Notes: a model not told the origin generated them from the letters alone. DNA of 45,991 nucleotides from Maribellus maritimus (GCF_022267315.1 NZ_JAIKLE010000044.1:1-45991), one strand, 5' to 3'; counted from the first letter of the stretch, positions 17,096-25,979 are shown. A program made the numbers and translations.

Positions 17096-17530
17096 TTAAT
17101 TTTTACCGGTGTGGCCAAAACCACCTGCACCTCTGACTGTTTCTTCCAACACCTCTACCAAATTCCATTCCACAGTTTCATGAGCAGCCACAACCATCTG
17201 GCATATCCTTTCTCCATTTTCAATAACAAAATCTTCTTGCGAAAGGTTAATCAGAATAACACCAATTTCCCCTCTGTAATCTGCATCAATGGTTCCGGGT
17301 GTGTTTAAAACCGTAATTCCCTTTTTTAATGCCAGTCCGCTTCTTGGTCTTATTTGTGCTTCGTATCCTTTGGGAATTTCAACAAACAAACCTGTTGGAA
17401 TTAATTTTCTTTCAAGCGGTTTTAGCACCACTGGCTCCTGAAGGTAAGCTCTTAAGTCCATTCCTGCCGACAGCTCAGTACTATAAGCCGGCAAATCATT
17501 ATTCGATTTATTAACGATTTTAATCTGCAT
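17096..17530 (-). CDS. dut: dUTP diphosphatase
   Basis: A 144-residue trimeric dUTPase that hydrolyses dUTP to dUMP and pyrophosphate, keeping uracil out of DNA and feeding dTMP synthesis. All five motifs are present in order: AGMDLRA (about 23-29), [10 protein letters not shown] (about 62-71), [15 protein letters not shown] (about 77-91, with the catalytic Asp), [10 protein letters not shown] (about 103-112) and the C-terminal [10 protein letters not shown] (about 132-141). Length is normal. It is the first gene of the envelope operon, 4 bases ahead of the TPR lipoprotein. The pairing of a nucleotide-pool enzyme with envelope genes looks like positional convenience rather than function. Confidence 0.97.
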   Translation of the reverse strand: MQIKIVNKSNNDLPAYSTELSAGMDLRAYLQEPVVLKPLERKLIPTGLFVEIPKGYEAQIRPRSGLALKKGITVLNTPGTIDADYRGEIGVILINLSQEDFVIENGERICQMVVAAHETVEWNLVEVLEETVRGAGGFGHTGKN

Positions 17531-17639
17531 CTGAAACCTGAATTTTAAAAGACCGCTAAGATACTAATTTACCAGAGAATGCCGTGTGAATTAACATTAT
17601 TTATCAAATACATCTAAATTTTAATTGATTGGATCACAA

Positions 17640-18767
17640 TTAAATAATCATCATATTTGACAAAATGTCATCTGAAATAAAAAGTCCTTTTCGTGTAAAA
17701 GTAAAATTTCCATTTTCTTTTTTTATCAATTCTAATCGCAAATAATTTTCTATTTCATTTTGAAAAGAATTTAATACTTGTAAACCAAATATATTCTTAA
17801 TCTCCTGCTCCGAGACGCCCCACTTTGTTCTCATCCGGGTTAAAATATATTCGTTAAACTTTTCATTTTCAGAAAGAACTTCTTCTTCAAAAAAGGGCAA
17901 GTTATTCTCCTGGGCTTTTAAATATCCTTCAAGATGCGCCATATTCCATCGTCGCGATTTTCCGTTGAAAGAGTGAGCCGACGGACCTAGCCCGAGGTAT
18001 TTTTTGCCTGTCCAGTACGAAGTATTGTGTTTTGAATAGAGTTGATCTTTGGCAAAATTTGAAATTTCGTAATGTTCAAATCCATATCTTTCCGCAGTTT
18101 CTATTAAAATCTCAAATTGTTCCACACTTTCCTTTTCGTCCAGCTCTTTTAACGTTCCTTTTTTTAGCCAGGTATAAAAAGGAGTTCCCTGATGATAGGT
18201 TAAATGATATGCAGAAAGATGTTGAAAAGGAAGCGAAAAAACCTGTTCTAATGTACTTTTCCACTCTTTTATTGTAAGTTCCGGCAAACCATAAATTAAA
18301 TCAACACTTAGATTTTGAAAACCTGCTTTTTGGGCATCAGTTACCGAAGCAATTGCCTGTTGAACATCGTGACGACGATTCATTCGTTCTAAGTGCTCAT
18401 TCTGCAGTGCCTGTAAACCAATACTTAAACGGTTAACTCCTGCCTTATACAATGTTTCTAAATATTTGACAGTTAAATCATCAGGATTGGCTTCAAATGT
18501 AACTTCAGCTTCTTTTTCAATTTCAAACTCTTTTCTGAAAAATTGTAAAATTTCTGCCAGTTCGTTCGCGTTTAAAACCGAAGGTGTACCTCCTCCAAAA
18601 TAAATGGTTTTTATCTTTTCACTGCCAACATAATCTTTTCTTTTCCTGGCTTCCTGCTGAATAGCCTTGATAAATCTTGGTGTTTGCCCGGTATTTACAG
18701 TTTTATAAAAATCGCAGTAATAACATTTTTGGCGACAAAATGGGATATGAATATAAATACCTGCCAT
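17640..18767 (-). CDS. hemW: Radical SAM heme chaperone HemW
   Basis: A 375-residue radical SAM protein. The cluster cysteines are Cys11, Cys15 and Cys18 in CRQKCYYCDF; the residue two after the last Cys is Phe, as in HemW, where true coproporphyrinogen dehydrogenase HemN has another Cys. The next motifs, YFGGGTPSVL near 57 and LSIGLQALQNEHLERMNRRHD near 131-151 (landmarks), also fit. The C-terminal HemN_C-like domain (SEQEIKNIFGL onward) is present. HemW is thought to deliver heme rather than oxidise coproporphyrinogen, so old annotations as oxygen-independent coproporphyrinogen III oxidase should be avoided. It is a single gene, divergent from the VanZ-like gene with 40 bases between starts. 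Confidence 0.95.
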   Translation of the reverse strand: MAGIYIHIPFCRQKCYYCDFYKTVNTGQTPRFIKAIQQEARKRKDYVGSEKIKTIYFGGGTPSVLNANELAEILQFFRKEFEIEKEAEVTFEANPDDLTVKYLETLYKAGVNRLSIGLQALQNEHLERMNRRHDVQQAIASVTDAQKAGFQNLSVDLIYGLPELTIKEWKSTLEQVFSLPFQHLSAYHLTYHQGTPFYTWLKKGTLKELDEKESVEQFEILIETAERYGFEHYEISNFAKDQLYSKHNTSYWTGKKYLGLGPSAHSFNGKSRRWNMAHLEGYLKAQENNLPFFEEEVLSENEKFNEYILTRMRTKWGVSEQEIKNIFGLQVLNSFQNEIENYLRLELIKKENGNFTFTRKGLFISDDILSNMMII

Positions 18768-18807
18768 ACTTTTTGTTTATTTGCCTGTAAATATAAACTT
18801 CCAATAA

Positions 18808-19185
18808 GTGAAAATTACATTTTTTATAAAACCTTTTATCTGGCTTGCATTAATATGCTACGGTTTATTTTTGCCTGCAAAAGACCTTCCTGTAAAACCA
18901 CTGTTACAAATTCCCCACTTTGACAAGATGGTTCATTTTGGTCTTTTTTTTATTTTTAGTCTGTTGTTATTCAGACCATTTAAAAAGCTTGGAACCAGAT
19001 ATTTACTTTGGGCTCCTCTTACTGCTATTTTATTAAGCGGTTTTCTGGAATCAATTCAACGAACGATTTCAGCAACCAGAAGCAGTAATATATATGATTT
19101 TATAGCAAATATGTCGGGGATTTTATTCTCGATCGTAGCTTTTCAATTTTTTATTTCCGGGAAAAAGTGGGAAAAATTTTTTTAA
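18808..19185 (+). CDS. VanZ-like membrane protein
   Basis: A 125-residue protein with about four membrane helices (about 5-21, 39-52, 64-81 and 101-117) and the VanZ signature FDKMVHFGLFF near residue 37, plus SGFLESIQRTI near 85 where VanZ proteins keep an acidic/aromatic pair. The start codon is GTG, since no ATG is available before the first helix. VanZ confers low teicoplanin resistance in enterococci, but most family members have no known role. The last 4 bases overlap the stop of the convergent Rrf2 gene. It is a stand-alone gene divergent from hemW. Confidence 0.85.
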   Translation: MKITFFIKPFIWLALICYGLFLPAKDLPVKPLLQIPHFDKMVHFGLFFIFSLLLFRPFKKLGTRYLLWAPLTAILLSGFLESIQRTISATRSSNIYDFIANMSGILFSIVAFQFFISGKKWEKFF

Positions 19186-19625
19186 AGCCTCACCAAGTCT
19201 TCAAATTTGTCGATATCCTTGCTAATAGTTTCCAAAGTAGTTTTTTGATAAAAACTGGAAATTTCTCCTCTTAACTTTTCGTATTGTGCATGAACCGGAC
19301 ACAATGGTTTTGAAGGATCATGGGTTTTACAAGGTTCCAGACTAATTAAACAGTTGGTAAAAAATTCTTCTCCATCAACTTTTATAACAATATCCCAAAG
19401 CGTAATTTCATCTGTTTTCTTTGCAATAGCAAATCCTCCGTTTGGCCCTTTAGTTGAAACAAGTAGCTTTTGTTTTACCAGGTTCTGTAAAATCTTTCCT
19501 AAAAACGGAGAAGAAAGTCCAAGATCCTCTGAAATCTTTTTAATCCCTATTCGTTTATCATCTTCGGAAAATTTCCCCAAATATATCAATGCCCGGAGTG
19601 CATATTTACAAGTATTCGACAACAT
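19182..19625 (-). CDS. Rrf2 family transcriptional regulator with three cysteines
   Basis: A 147-residue regulator with a winged helix-turn-helix (about residues 1-65, CKYALRALIYLGK, ISEDLGLSSPFLGKILQNLVKQKLL, STKGPNGGFAIAK as landmarks). A C-terminal region follows with Cys92, Cys99 and Cys109. In IscR, NsrR and related Rrf2 proteins three cysteines in this place hold an Fe-S cluster that senses iron, nitric oxide or redox state; here the spacing is C-X6-C-X9-C, unlike the closer C-X5-C-X5-C of IscR. It follows the LutB-like gene by 14 bases, so it may control that gene or its redox partners. Confidence 0.93.
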   Translation of the reverse strand: MLSNTCKYALRALIYLGKFSEDDKRIGIKKISEDLGLSSPFLGKILQNLVKQKLLVSTKGPNGGFAIAKKTDEITLWDIVIKVDGEEFFTNCLISLEPCKTHDPSKPLCPVHAQYEKLRGEISSFYQKTTLETISKDIDKFEDLVRL

Positions 19626-19639
19626 AACAATATCAGTTT

Positions 19640-21010
19640 TTAAATTTTGTTTAACTTCTTTAATTTACTAAACGACTGTTTTGCAAACGAGGGTTTTGCT
19701 TTTTCTTTTCCTAAAATTTTCGGGTTTAAATGTAATAAACTGTTTTTAACATTCCCATTAACAGTATCAAGGTTTTTACGTTTTTTGAAGGCAAATTCAT
19801 ACATTTTCATCCCAAAATCCCATTTTGAACCACTCTGGCTCATTTCTACACTTGTTTTCCGGTTGTTAAGCAGCAATTCGTGCAAAGGTATCTTTACCGG
19901 GCATACTTCGGAACATGCTCCACAAACGGTACATGCAAAACTCAGGTGATCGTAATTTTTGAAACCATTAAAGAAGGGGGAAATAATTGACCCGATTGGT
20001 CCGCTGTAAGTAGTATTATAGGTGTAGCCTCCTACATTTCGGTATATGGGGCAGGCATTTAAACATGCTCCGCAACGGATACATTTTAACGCCTGCGACT
20101 GTTCGCTGGTTTGAGCTATTTCGGTTCGGTTATTATCCAACAAAACCACAAACATCTTTTCAGGGCCGTTATTTTCGTTAGATTTTTTAGGACCTGTTAA
20201 GAGTGAATTATAAACAGTAACCTGCTGACCTGTTCCCAAAGCTGAAAGCAAGGGAAAAAACAACGGAAGATCTTTTACTGAGGGTAAAACTTTTTCAATT
20301 CCCGAAATTACAATATGTACTTTCGGAAAGGAAACTGACATCAAACCATTTCCCTCATTTTCAGTCAACGCAATACCACCAACATCAGCAACAAGAAAAT
20401 TTGCACCGGTTACACCAATTTCGGCCGATGTAAACTGTTTTCTCAACTTATCCCTAACAAAAAGCGTAAGTTCTTCAGGAGTTGAATGCAGCGGTGTATC
20501 AAATTTCTCGTTAAAAAGCCGGGCAACATCTTCTTTTGATTTATGCATGGCCGGAGTTAAAATATGGTAGGGCTTTTCATCCGCCACCTGAACAATAAAT
20601 TCCCCTAAATCTGTTTCAACAGGCTCAACTCCTATTTTCTCCACATTTTCGTTCAACTCTATTTCTTCCGAAATCATGGATTTACTTTTAACCAGTAAGT
20701 TTGCACCATTTTCCTTTAAAATCTGGTTTATCTCACCAATAGCTTCCTTACTGTCCCGAGCCCATAAAACTTCTATCCCATTATTTTCAGCATTCCTTTC
20801 AAATTCTTCAAGATATGTTGCCAAATTTTTTACTACATCCGACTTTATATAAGACGCCCTTTGTTTTGCCAGTTCCATATTTTTATAGCGTAGTTTTCCT
20901 TTGGCAACGGCAGCATTATATCTCGAAATATTAAAATTTATCGTCTTCCGATGTTTTTTGTCGAAAGAAATGGAGGATTCTTTCAGAAATATTTTTTTGT
21001 TTTCCGACAT
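19640..21010 (-). CDS. lutB: LutB/YkgF-type lactate utilisation iron-sulfur protein
   Basis: A 456-residue cytosolic protein of the LutB family. The N-terminal LUD domain covers about residues 65-290 (landmarks ENVEKIGVEPVETDLGEFIVQ, ILTPAMHKSKEDVARLF, GVTGANFLVADVGGI). Two ferredoxin-like [4Fe-4S] motifs follow, CIRCGACLNACP near 305-316 and CTVCGACSEVCP near 354-365, and a DUF3390-like tail. LutABC together oxidise L-lactate to pyruvate. LutA and LutC are not in this window on either side, so this copy may work with distant partners or another dehydrogenase. It is in a minus-strand cluster, 1 base after rpiB and 14 bases ahead of the Rrf2 regulator. Confidence 0.92.
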   Translation of the reverse strand: MSENKKIFLKESSISFDKKHRKTINFNISRYNAAVAKGKLRYKNMELAKQRASYIKSDVVKNLATYLEEFERNAENNGIEVLWARDSKEAIGEINQILKENGANLLVKSKSMISEEIELNENVEKIGVEPVETDLGEFIVQVADEKPYHILTPAMHKSKEDVARLFNEKFDTPLHSTPEELTLFVRDKLRKQFTSAEIGVTGANFLVADVGGIALTENEGNGLMSVSFPKVHIVISGIEKVLPSVKDLPLFFPLLSALGTGQQVTVYNSLLTGPKKSNENNGPEKMFVVLLDNNRTEIAQTSEQSQALKCIRCGACLNACPIYRNVGGYTYNTTYSGPIGSIISPFFNGFKNYDHLSFACTVCGACSEVCPVKIPLHELLLNNRKTSVEMSQSGSKWDFGMKMYEFAFKKRKNLDTVNGNVKNSLLHLNPKILGKEKAKPSFAKQSFSKLKKLNKI

Positions 21011-21011
21011 A

Positions 21012-21461
21012 TTACTTTACAGGAATTTTTTTTATTCTTCTGGCATGACGCCCGCCTTCAAATTCGGCAGATAAATATGCTTCTACTATATTAATCGTTT
21101 CTTTTTCATTAACAAATCTACCGGGAATAGCACAAATATTCGCATCGTTGTGTTGTTTTGAAAGCACTGCAATTTCAACATTCCAGCACAAAGCCGAGCG
21201 AACATTCTGATATTTATTTGCTGTAATACTAATACCCTGCCCACTTCCACAAAAAGTTATACCTGTTTCATATTCGCCATTATCTATAGCTTTTCCTATT
21301 TTATGGGCAAAATCAGGATAATCACAGCTTCCGTCAGAAAAACATCCAAAATCTTTGTAGGATATTCCCTTTTCCTGCAAATATCTTATTGTTACCTGTT
21401 TTTTATCAAAACCGGCATGATCGCTTGCCAGGGCAATTGCTTTGCCTCCTAAATCTTTCAT
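21012..21461 (-). CDS. rpiB: Ribose-5-phosphate isomerase B
   Basis: A 149-residue enzyme of the RpiB/LacA/LacB family interconverting ribose 5-phosphate and ribulose 5-phosphate in the non-oxidative pentose phosphate pathway. Key features are ASDHAGF near residue 13 with the conserved Asp-His, the catalytic Cys in FCGSGQGIS near 71-79, and the HNDANICAIPGR block near 105-116. The sequence CGSGQG replaces the more usual CGTGIG, as in many Bacteroidota. A LacAB isomerase role cannot be fully excluded, but there are no galactose genes around. It lies between the flippase (27-base gap) and lutB (1-base gap) and is probably co-transcribed with both. Confidence 0.94.
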   Translation of the reverse strand: MKDLGGKAIALASDHAGFDKKQVTIRYLQEKGISYKDFGCFSDGSCDYPDFAHKIGKAIDNGEYETGITFCGSGQGISITANKYQNVRSALCWNVEIAVLSKQHNDANICAIPGRFVNEKETINIVEAYLSAEFEGGRHARRIKKIPVK

Positions 21462-21488
21462 GCTGACAAATTTAATAGTTTTTGGTAT

Positions 21489-22994
21489 TTATTTCTTTTT
21501 ACTGAATTTAAATAAGGATCTAATTCTCCTTTTTTCCAGAATATAGAATGAATAAATAAAAAATATTACAAACAGTGTGTGAATCGGAAACTTTATTTTC
21601 CCGGGAAGATTGTGTGTAAAAAATGAAAGGAAAAAGATAACACCCGCAATTAAAAAGTAAAATCCTATCCGCTTTAAATTATATGGAATTGGATAATACT
21701 TCTGCCCTAAAAAATACGAAATCACCATCATTGTAAAAAAACATACAAGAACAGTAAATGCGGAGCCTTTGTAACCGTATGCGGGAATTAAAATTACATT
21801 TAAAACAATGGTTGTTACCGCACCAAAAATAGCCATATAAGCCCCAAAACGTGTTAAATCAGTAAGCTTATACCACATGGAAAGGGCAAAATAAATTCCA
21901 AAAAATAAGTTGGCCAACAGTATAAGCGGAACAACCGAAAAACCTTCTTCATAAGTAACAGGAATAATTAACTTTATGACATCTATATAAAGTGTCATTC
22001 CCAAAAAAATAAGCAAACCAAACACTACAAAATACTTCATAATGTCGGCATGAATATTTTTATCGTCTTTGCTTTCGGCCTGCGAAAAGAAAAAAGGCTC
22101 AAAAGCATACCTGAACGCCTGGATAAACATGTTCATTAAAACAGCAATTTTAACGGCTGCACCGTAAATTCCAAGCTGCTCCATCGGATTTTTACTTTCA
22201 GGCAACAAAAAGGGAATCAAAATTTTATCAATATTCTGATTTACCATACCTGCCAAACCAACAATTAAAATGGGAAAAGAATAACTCAGCATTTTCAACA
22301 AAAGTTTCCTGCTAAAATGAAAGTTAATCTTAATAATTTCGGGAAACAATAATAAAAGTGTAACCAAAGATGAAAGTAAATTCGATATAAAAACATAGCC
22401 CACTCCTATTTCGGGCGAATAAAAAATATTTAAAAATGAATCAGAATTATTTTCCAACACTTTTGGACATAACAAAAGAAAAAATAAATTAAAGGCAATG
22501 CTAAAACCAATGTTTACCAGTTTAATAGATGCAAATTTTAAAGGTCGGTTATTCAATCTGAGTCGGGCAAAAGGAATTGCGGTAAAAGCATCTATAGAAA
22601 GAATTACAGCAAACCATAAAATATATTCCGAATGATTCGGATATTGAATTAAAGCTGCAATTGTATCTTTAAATCCTACTACTAAAAGTAAAAACAATAA
22701 TGAGGTAAAAAATAACGAAATAAGTGAGGTGGAATATACCTTTTCCGGTTCACTGTTTTTTGAGGCAAAACGAAAATACCCGGTTTCCATTCCGTAGGTA
22801 AGCAACACCATAAAAAATGCCACATAAGAATACAGATTGGTTACAACGCCATACTCTTCAGGTGTAAAAAGCGAAACATAAAGCGGCATCAGCCACCAGT
22901 TCAGAAACCGGCCAACAATGCTACTCATTCCGTAAATTACGGTGTCACCTGCAAGTTTTTTAAATGGATTCAAATCCTTCAAATTTTCAAACAA
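21489..22994 (-). CDS. Polysaccharide flippase (MOP/Wzx-like)
   Basis: A 501-residue inner-membrane protein with 12-14 hydrophobic helices, of the polysaccharide-synthesis branch of the MOP exporter superfamily; it would move lipid-linked sugar units across the inner membrane. The opening DTVIYGMSSIVGRFLNWWLMP (landmark) is typical. The open frame begins with TTG at 22994, but a TAnnTTTG promoter element (22992-22999) overlaps that codon. A start at the TTG at 22973 (NPFKKLAGD onward) would then be more sensible; the reported span keeps the longest form. No glycosyltransferases are adjacent, so the polymer it serves is unknown. It heads a minus-strand unit with rpiB, lutB and rrf2. Confidence 0.9.
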   Translation of the reverse strand: MFENLKDLNPFKKLAGDTVIYGMSSIVGRFLNWWLMPLYVSLFTPEEYGVVTNLYSYVAFFMVLLTYGMETGYFRFASKNSEPEKVYSTSLISLFFTSLLFLLLVVGFKDTIAALIQYPNHSEYILWFAVILSIDAFTAIPFARLRLNNRPLKFASIKLVNIGFSIAFNLFFLLLCPKVLENNSDSFLNIFYSPEIGVGYVFISNLLSSLVTLLLLFPEIIKINFHFSRKLLLKMLSYSFPILIVGLAGMVNQNIDKILIPFLLPESKNPMEQLGIYGAAVKIAVLMNMFIQAFRYAFEPFFFSQAESKDDKNIHADIMKYFVVFGLLIFLGMTLYIDVIKLIIPVTYEEGFSVVPLILLANLFFGIYFALSMWYKLTDLTRFGAYMAIFGAVTTIVLNVILIPAYGYKGSAFTVLVCFFTMMVISYFLGQKYYPIPYNLKRIGFYFLIAGVIFFLSFFTHNLPGKIKFPIHTLFVIFFIYSFYILEKRRIRSLFKFSKKK

Positions 22995-22999
22995 AGATA
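22992..22999 (-). promoter_or_regulatory. Candidate -7 element that questions the flippase start
   Basis: On the minus strand TATCTTTG matches TAnnTTTG. It overlaps the first TTG codon of the flippase frame, so transcription from it would favour a start about 21 bases further in. A -33 TTTG is not obvious. Confidence 0.3.
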
Positions 23000-23052
23000 G
23001 TATTCATATCTATTGAAAGAAGGAAATTACTCGAACGTTTCCTTTTATATTT

Positions 23053-23060
23053 TATCTTTG
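23053..23060 (+). promoter_or_regulatory. Candidate -7 promoter element of the glutaminyl cyclase gene
   Basis: TATCTTTG, an exact TAnnTTTG match, lies 27 bases ahead of the ATG at 23088. No TTTG is found 18-21 bases upstream. Confidence 0.35.
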
Positions 23061-23087
23061 AAAAGATTAAAATAAAAGATACAGCAC

Positions 23088-24161
23088 ATGAAAAAATCGG
23101 TTTTTCCCTTGGTACTTGTATTTAGTTTATTTGTAACCTTTTTTTCCTGCTCAAATAAACCAAAACGTTCGCGCAAGCCGGTTAGCACTATTGTTGTTCA
23201 GCCGTCAAAAAAAAATTATGTTTTTGGCGAAAAAGTATCCGTTGAAGTAAAAACAAAAGTAAAAAACGGAGAAATAGAAAATATTCAGTTATTTTATGAT
23301 AATCAGTTAATTAAAGAAAGTTCAGAACTTGAATTTACTGTTCCGGGTGTTGAACTAAACGCTATGGGAAACAATAATTTCAGGGTAGTCGCCACAAAAA
23401 CCGATGGTGTTAATAATTCCAGGGTAAAAAGCATTCCGGTTATTTCAGACGTTGTTCCGAAAAAATACAGTTACCAGATTATAAACAACTATCCCCATTT
23501 AAAATCTTCGTTTACTGAAGGATTGGAATTTTACAAGGGATTTTTGTATGAAGGTACAGGAAATAACGGAGAATCACATTTAATGAAAATTAATCTGGCA
23601 AACGGAAATGTGGTTCAAACTCATTCGCTTGATGAAATATATTTTGGTGAAGGAATTACAATTCTTAATGACAAAATTTATCAGCTTACCTACAAAGCGC
23701 AAAAAGGTTTTGTATATAATCTTTCCGATTTTGCACTTATCGACAGTTTTCAGTACAGTTCGCGCGAAGGATGGGGTTTAACCAACGACGGAACCAATCT
23801 TATTATGGGTAACGGCACTCATACTTTAACCTGGCTTAACCCTGAAAATTTTTCGGTGGTAAAAACTCTACAGGTTTCTGACGATAAAGGACTGGTAAAT
23901 TTTATTAATGAACTGGAATACATCGACGGTAAAATTCTGGCCAATATTTATACAACCAACCGTATAATTGAAATTGACGCTGAAACAGGCAAAGTTATTC
24001 GGGAAATAAATTTAGATGGAATTATAAATATGTATACAAATCCCTCGGATACAATAGATTATATGAACGGTATTGCTTACGACAAAACAAATGACAGGTT
24101 ATTTGTAACCGGAAAATACTGGCCCCGTCTTTTCGAAATAAAATTAATAGAATCAGAATAA
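23088..24161 (+). CDS. Glutaminyl-peptide cyclotransferase lipoprotein
   Basis: A 357-residue lipoprotein with lipobox Cys at residue 21 (TFFSC). Residues about 30-120 are a beta-rich leader domain. The rest is a five-bladed propeller of the plant/bacterial glutaminyl cyclase family, recognisable from [19 protein letters not shown] (landmark near 138-156), [19 protein letters not shown] and [16 protein letters not shown]. The enzyme turns N-terminal Gln of proteins into pyroglutamate, here probably in the periplasm or at the outer membrane. In Bacteroidota many exported proteins begin with Gln after signal-peptide cleavage, which fits such a role. It is a single gene, overlapping the convergent ruvB by 9 bases. 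Confidence 0.92.
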   Translation: MKKSVFPLVLVFSLFVTFFSCSNKPKRSRKPVSTIVVQPSKKNYVFGEKVSVEVKTKVKNGEIENIQLFYDNQLIKESSELEFTVPGVELNAMGNNNFRVVATKTDGVNNSRVKSIPVISDVVPKKYSYQIINNYPHLKSSFTEGLEFYKGFLYEGTGNNGESHLMKINLANGNVVQTHSLDEIYFGEGITILNDKIYQLTYKAQKGFVYNLSDFALIDSFQYSSREGWGLTNDGTNLIMGNGTHTLTWLNPENFSVVKTLQVSDDKGLVNFINELEYIDGKILANIYTTNRIIEIDAETGKVIREINLDGIINMYTNPSDTIDYMNGIAYDKTNDRLFVTGKYWPRLFEIKLIESE

Positions 24162-25175
24162 AGTTGGTGAATCGCCGTATTTTATTCTTCCCAAATGTTT
24201 ATATGCCAGTTCTGTTGCTTCCCGCCCACGGGGAGTTCTTTTTATAAATCCCTCTTTTATAAGAAAGGGTTCGTATACTTCCTCAATGGTTCCGGCATCT
24301 TCGCCCACAGCAGTTGCAATGGTAGTAATACCAACGGGTCCACCTTTAAATTTATCAATAATACTATACAAAATACGGTTATCCATTTCATCCAAACCAT
24401 ACTCATCGATATTTAAGGCCGATAATGCGTGTTTGGTTATCGACATATCAATTTCACCGGTTCCTTTTACCTGTGCAAAATCACGAACTCTTCGTAACAG
24501 TGAATTAACAATACGGGGAGTCCCGCGGCTTCGTGAGGCAATTTCTTTGGCAGCATCTTCTGAAATAGTAACATTTAAAATTCGGGCCGAACGTTTTACA
24601 ATTTCTGTTAAAATCACAGAATCATAATATTCAAGATGTGAGTTTATCCCAAAACGGGCTCGCAACGGCGATGTCAACAAACCCGACCGTGTTGTGGCTC
24701 CAATAAGTGTAAAAGGATTCAATTCCAGCTGAATGGAACGTGCACTTGGTCCTTTATCAATCATTATATCAATCCTGAAATCTTCCATCGCAGAATATAA
24801 ATACTCTTCCACAATAGGAGAAAGGCGATGAATCTCGTCTATAAAAAGCACATCTTTATCTTCGAGGTTGGTAAGTAATCCGGCCAAATCTCCGGGTTTA
24901 TCCAACACTGGTCCCGATGTAATTTTAATACCTACGCCAAGTTCGTTGGCAATAATATTTGATAATGTTGTCTTTCCCAGTCCCGGCGGCCCATGTAAAA
25001 GCACATGATCCAAAGATTCATCACGCATTTTAGCCGCTTCCACAAATATTTTGAGGTTTTCAACAATTTTATTTTGTCCACTAAAATCATAAAACTGAAG
25101 CGGCCGCAATTTTTTATCCAGCTCTTTCTCACTTTCTGAAAAGTTCCCTCCCCTAATGTCAATATTTTCCTCCAT
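24153..25175 (-). CDS. ruvB: Holliday junction branch-migration ATPase RuvB
   Basis: A 340-residue AAA+ motor that, with RuvA, drives branch migration of Holliday junctions during recombination repair. Walker A is [10 protein letters not shown] near residue 65, Walker B is [10 protein letters not shown] near 109, sensor/arginine-finger region [18 protein letters not shown] near 160, and the C-terminal winged helix covers about 265-335 ([22 protein letters not shown] as landmark). Length is normal. Its 3' end overlaps the convergent glutaminyl cyclase gene by 9 bases. A stand-alone receiver gene lies 5 bases upstream in the same direction, and the two are probably co-transcribed; ruvA and ruvC are elsewhere. 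Confidence 0.98.
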   Translation of the reverse strand: MEENIDIRGGNFSESEKELDKKLRPLQFYDFSGQNKIVENLKIFVEAAKMRDESLDHVLLHGPPGLGKTTLSNIIANELGVGIKITSGPVLDKPGDLAGLLTNLEDKDVLFIDEIHRLSPIVEEYLYSAMEDFRIDIMIDKGPSARSIQLELNPFTLIGATTRSGLLTSPLRARFGINSHLEYYDSVILTEIVKRSARILNVTISEDAAKEIASRSRGTPRIVNSLLRRVRDFAQVKGTGEIDMSITKHALSALNIDEYGLDEMDNRILYSIIDKFKGGPVGITTIATAVGEDAGTIEEVYEPFLIKEGFIKRTPRGREATELAYKHLGRIKYGDSPTLF

Positions 25176-25180
25176 TAATT

Positions 25181-25558
25181 TTACTGTCGCGGAAAAAATT
25201 TGTCAATAACTCCGATTAATTCATCTGACGTAAAAGGTTTCGACAAGTATTCATTCATTCCGGCATTATAACATTTGTCCCGGTCATTATCCAAAGCATT
25301 TGCCGTTAATGCTATAATTGGAATTTGTGGATTTATGCGCTCCTCTTTTTCATATTTTCTAATTGCTTTTGTTATTTCAAATCCGTCCATTTCAGGTAAC
25401 ATGATGTCCATTAAAATAAGATCGAATTTTTTTTCTTTTATCAGTTTTATTGCTTCACGTCCATACATTACCGCAGTTACATGATAATTATATTTTCGTA
25501 AATTAAATGTGACTACTTTTTGATTTAACAGGTTGTCTTCAACAAGAAGGATTTCCAT
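25181..25558 (-). CDS. Stand-alone response-regulator receiver protein
   Basis: A 125-residue CheY-like receiver with no output domain. The acidic pocket is Glu7-Asp8 (LLVEDN), the phospho-acceptor is Asp51 ([13 protein letters not shown]), with the Thr in IALTANA near 84 and the Lys in LSKPF near 107. The sequence [12 protein letters not shown] is the type usually found as the C-terminal receiver of hybrid histidine kinases, which suggests a detached receiver acting in a phosphorelay. No kinase lies in the window. It lies 5 bases ahead of ruvB, an odd pairing, and a TATATTTG promoter element lies 26 bases upstream of its start. Confidence 0.92.
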   Translation of the reverse strand: MEILLVEDNLLNQKVVTFNLRKYNYHVTAVMYGREAIKLIKEKKFDLILMDIMLPEMDGFEITKAIRKYEKEERINPQIPIIALTANALDNDRDKCYNAGMNEYLSKPFTSDELIGVIDKFFPRQ

Positions 25559-25584
25559 TTCTCTGTATTTATATTAGAATAAAA

Positions 25585-25592
25585 CAAATATA
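25585..25592 (-). promoter_or_regulatory. Candidate -7 promoter element of the receiver/ruvB unit
   Basis: Minus strand TATATTTG, exact TAnnTTTG match, about 26 bases before the receiver start at 25558. The -33 element is not recognisable. Confidence 0.35.
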
Positions 25593-25903
25593 AAGATATA
25601 TGTAATTAATAATATCCTGTTCACACTTGTTAATTTCTATTTTCTATTTTTTATTCTCGGAACTGTAAACTGGTTTTAATATGTTTTTAACAACCTGTTA
25701 TAGGGTTAAATTGTTATACCACAAGAATATGGTTTTATTTTTTAACAAGTGTTAATTACTGTTGTTTCTGTTTTTTACCTGAAATGAACAGTTAATATTT
25801 TGTGAAAAGATTGATGCTAAAAAATAGTTAAATAAAAAGGTCGTTTTGATTAATAGATTGTATAGATAAATTTTGAAACAATACAAATATAATTTTAAAA
25901 GTT

Positions 25904-25911
25904 TATTTTTG
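25904..25911 (+). promoter_or_regulatory. Candidate -7 promoter element of the DUF4175-mnmA operon
   Basis: TATTTTTG matches TAnnTTTG and lies 76 bases before the ATG at 25988. The nearest upstream TTTG (25872-25875) is 28 bases away, longer than usual, so only the -7 part is supported. Confidence 0.3.
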
Positions 25912-25957
25912 TTTTTCAAATTTTTAACGTGTAGTTATTAACATTGCGGATTTTTGT

Positions 25958-25979
25958 AAATATTTGTGGCCAAATATTT
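25958..25979. repeat. Perfect 9-4-9 palindrome just before the DUF4175 start
   Basis: AAATATTTG (25958-25966), TGGC, and CAAATATTT (25971-25979) form a perfect inverted repeat ending 8 bases before the ATG at 25988. It could be an operator or an mRNA hairpin that controls translation initiation of the operon's first gene. Confidence 0.6.

Noticed and set aside
25700-25725. DnaA box near TTATACCACA
   Set aside because: It has an extra base compared with TTATNCACA, and no second box is nearby.
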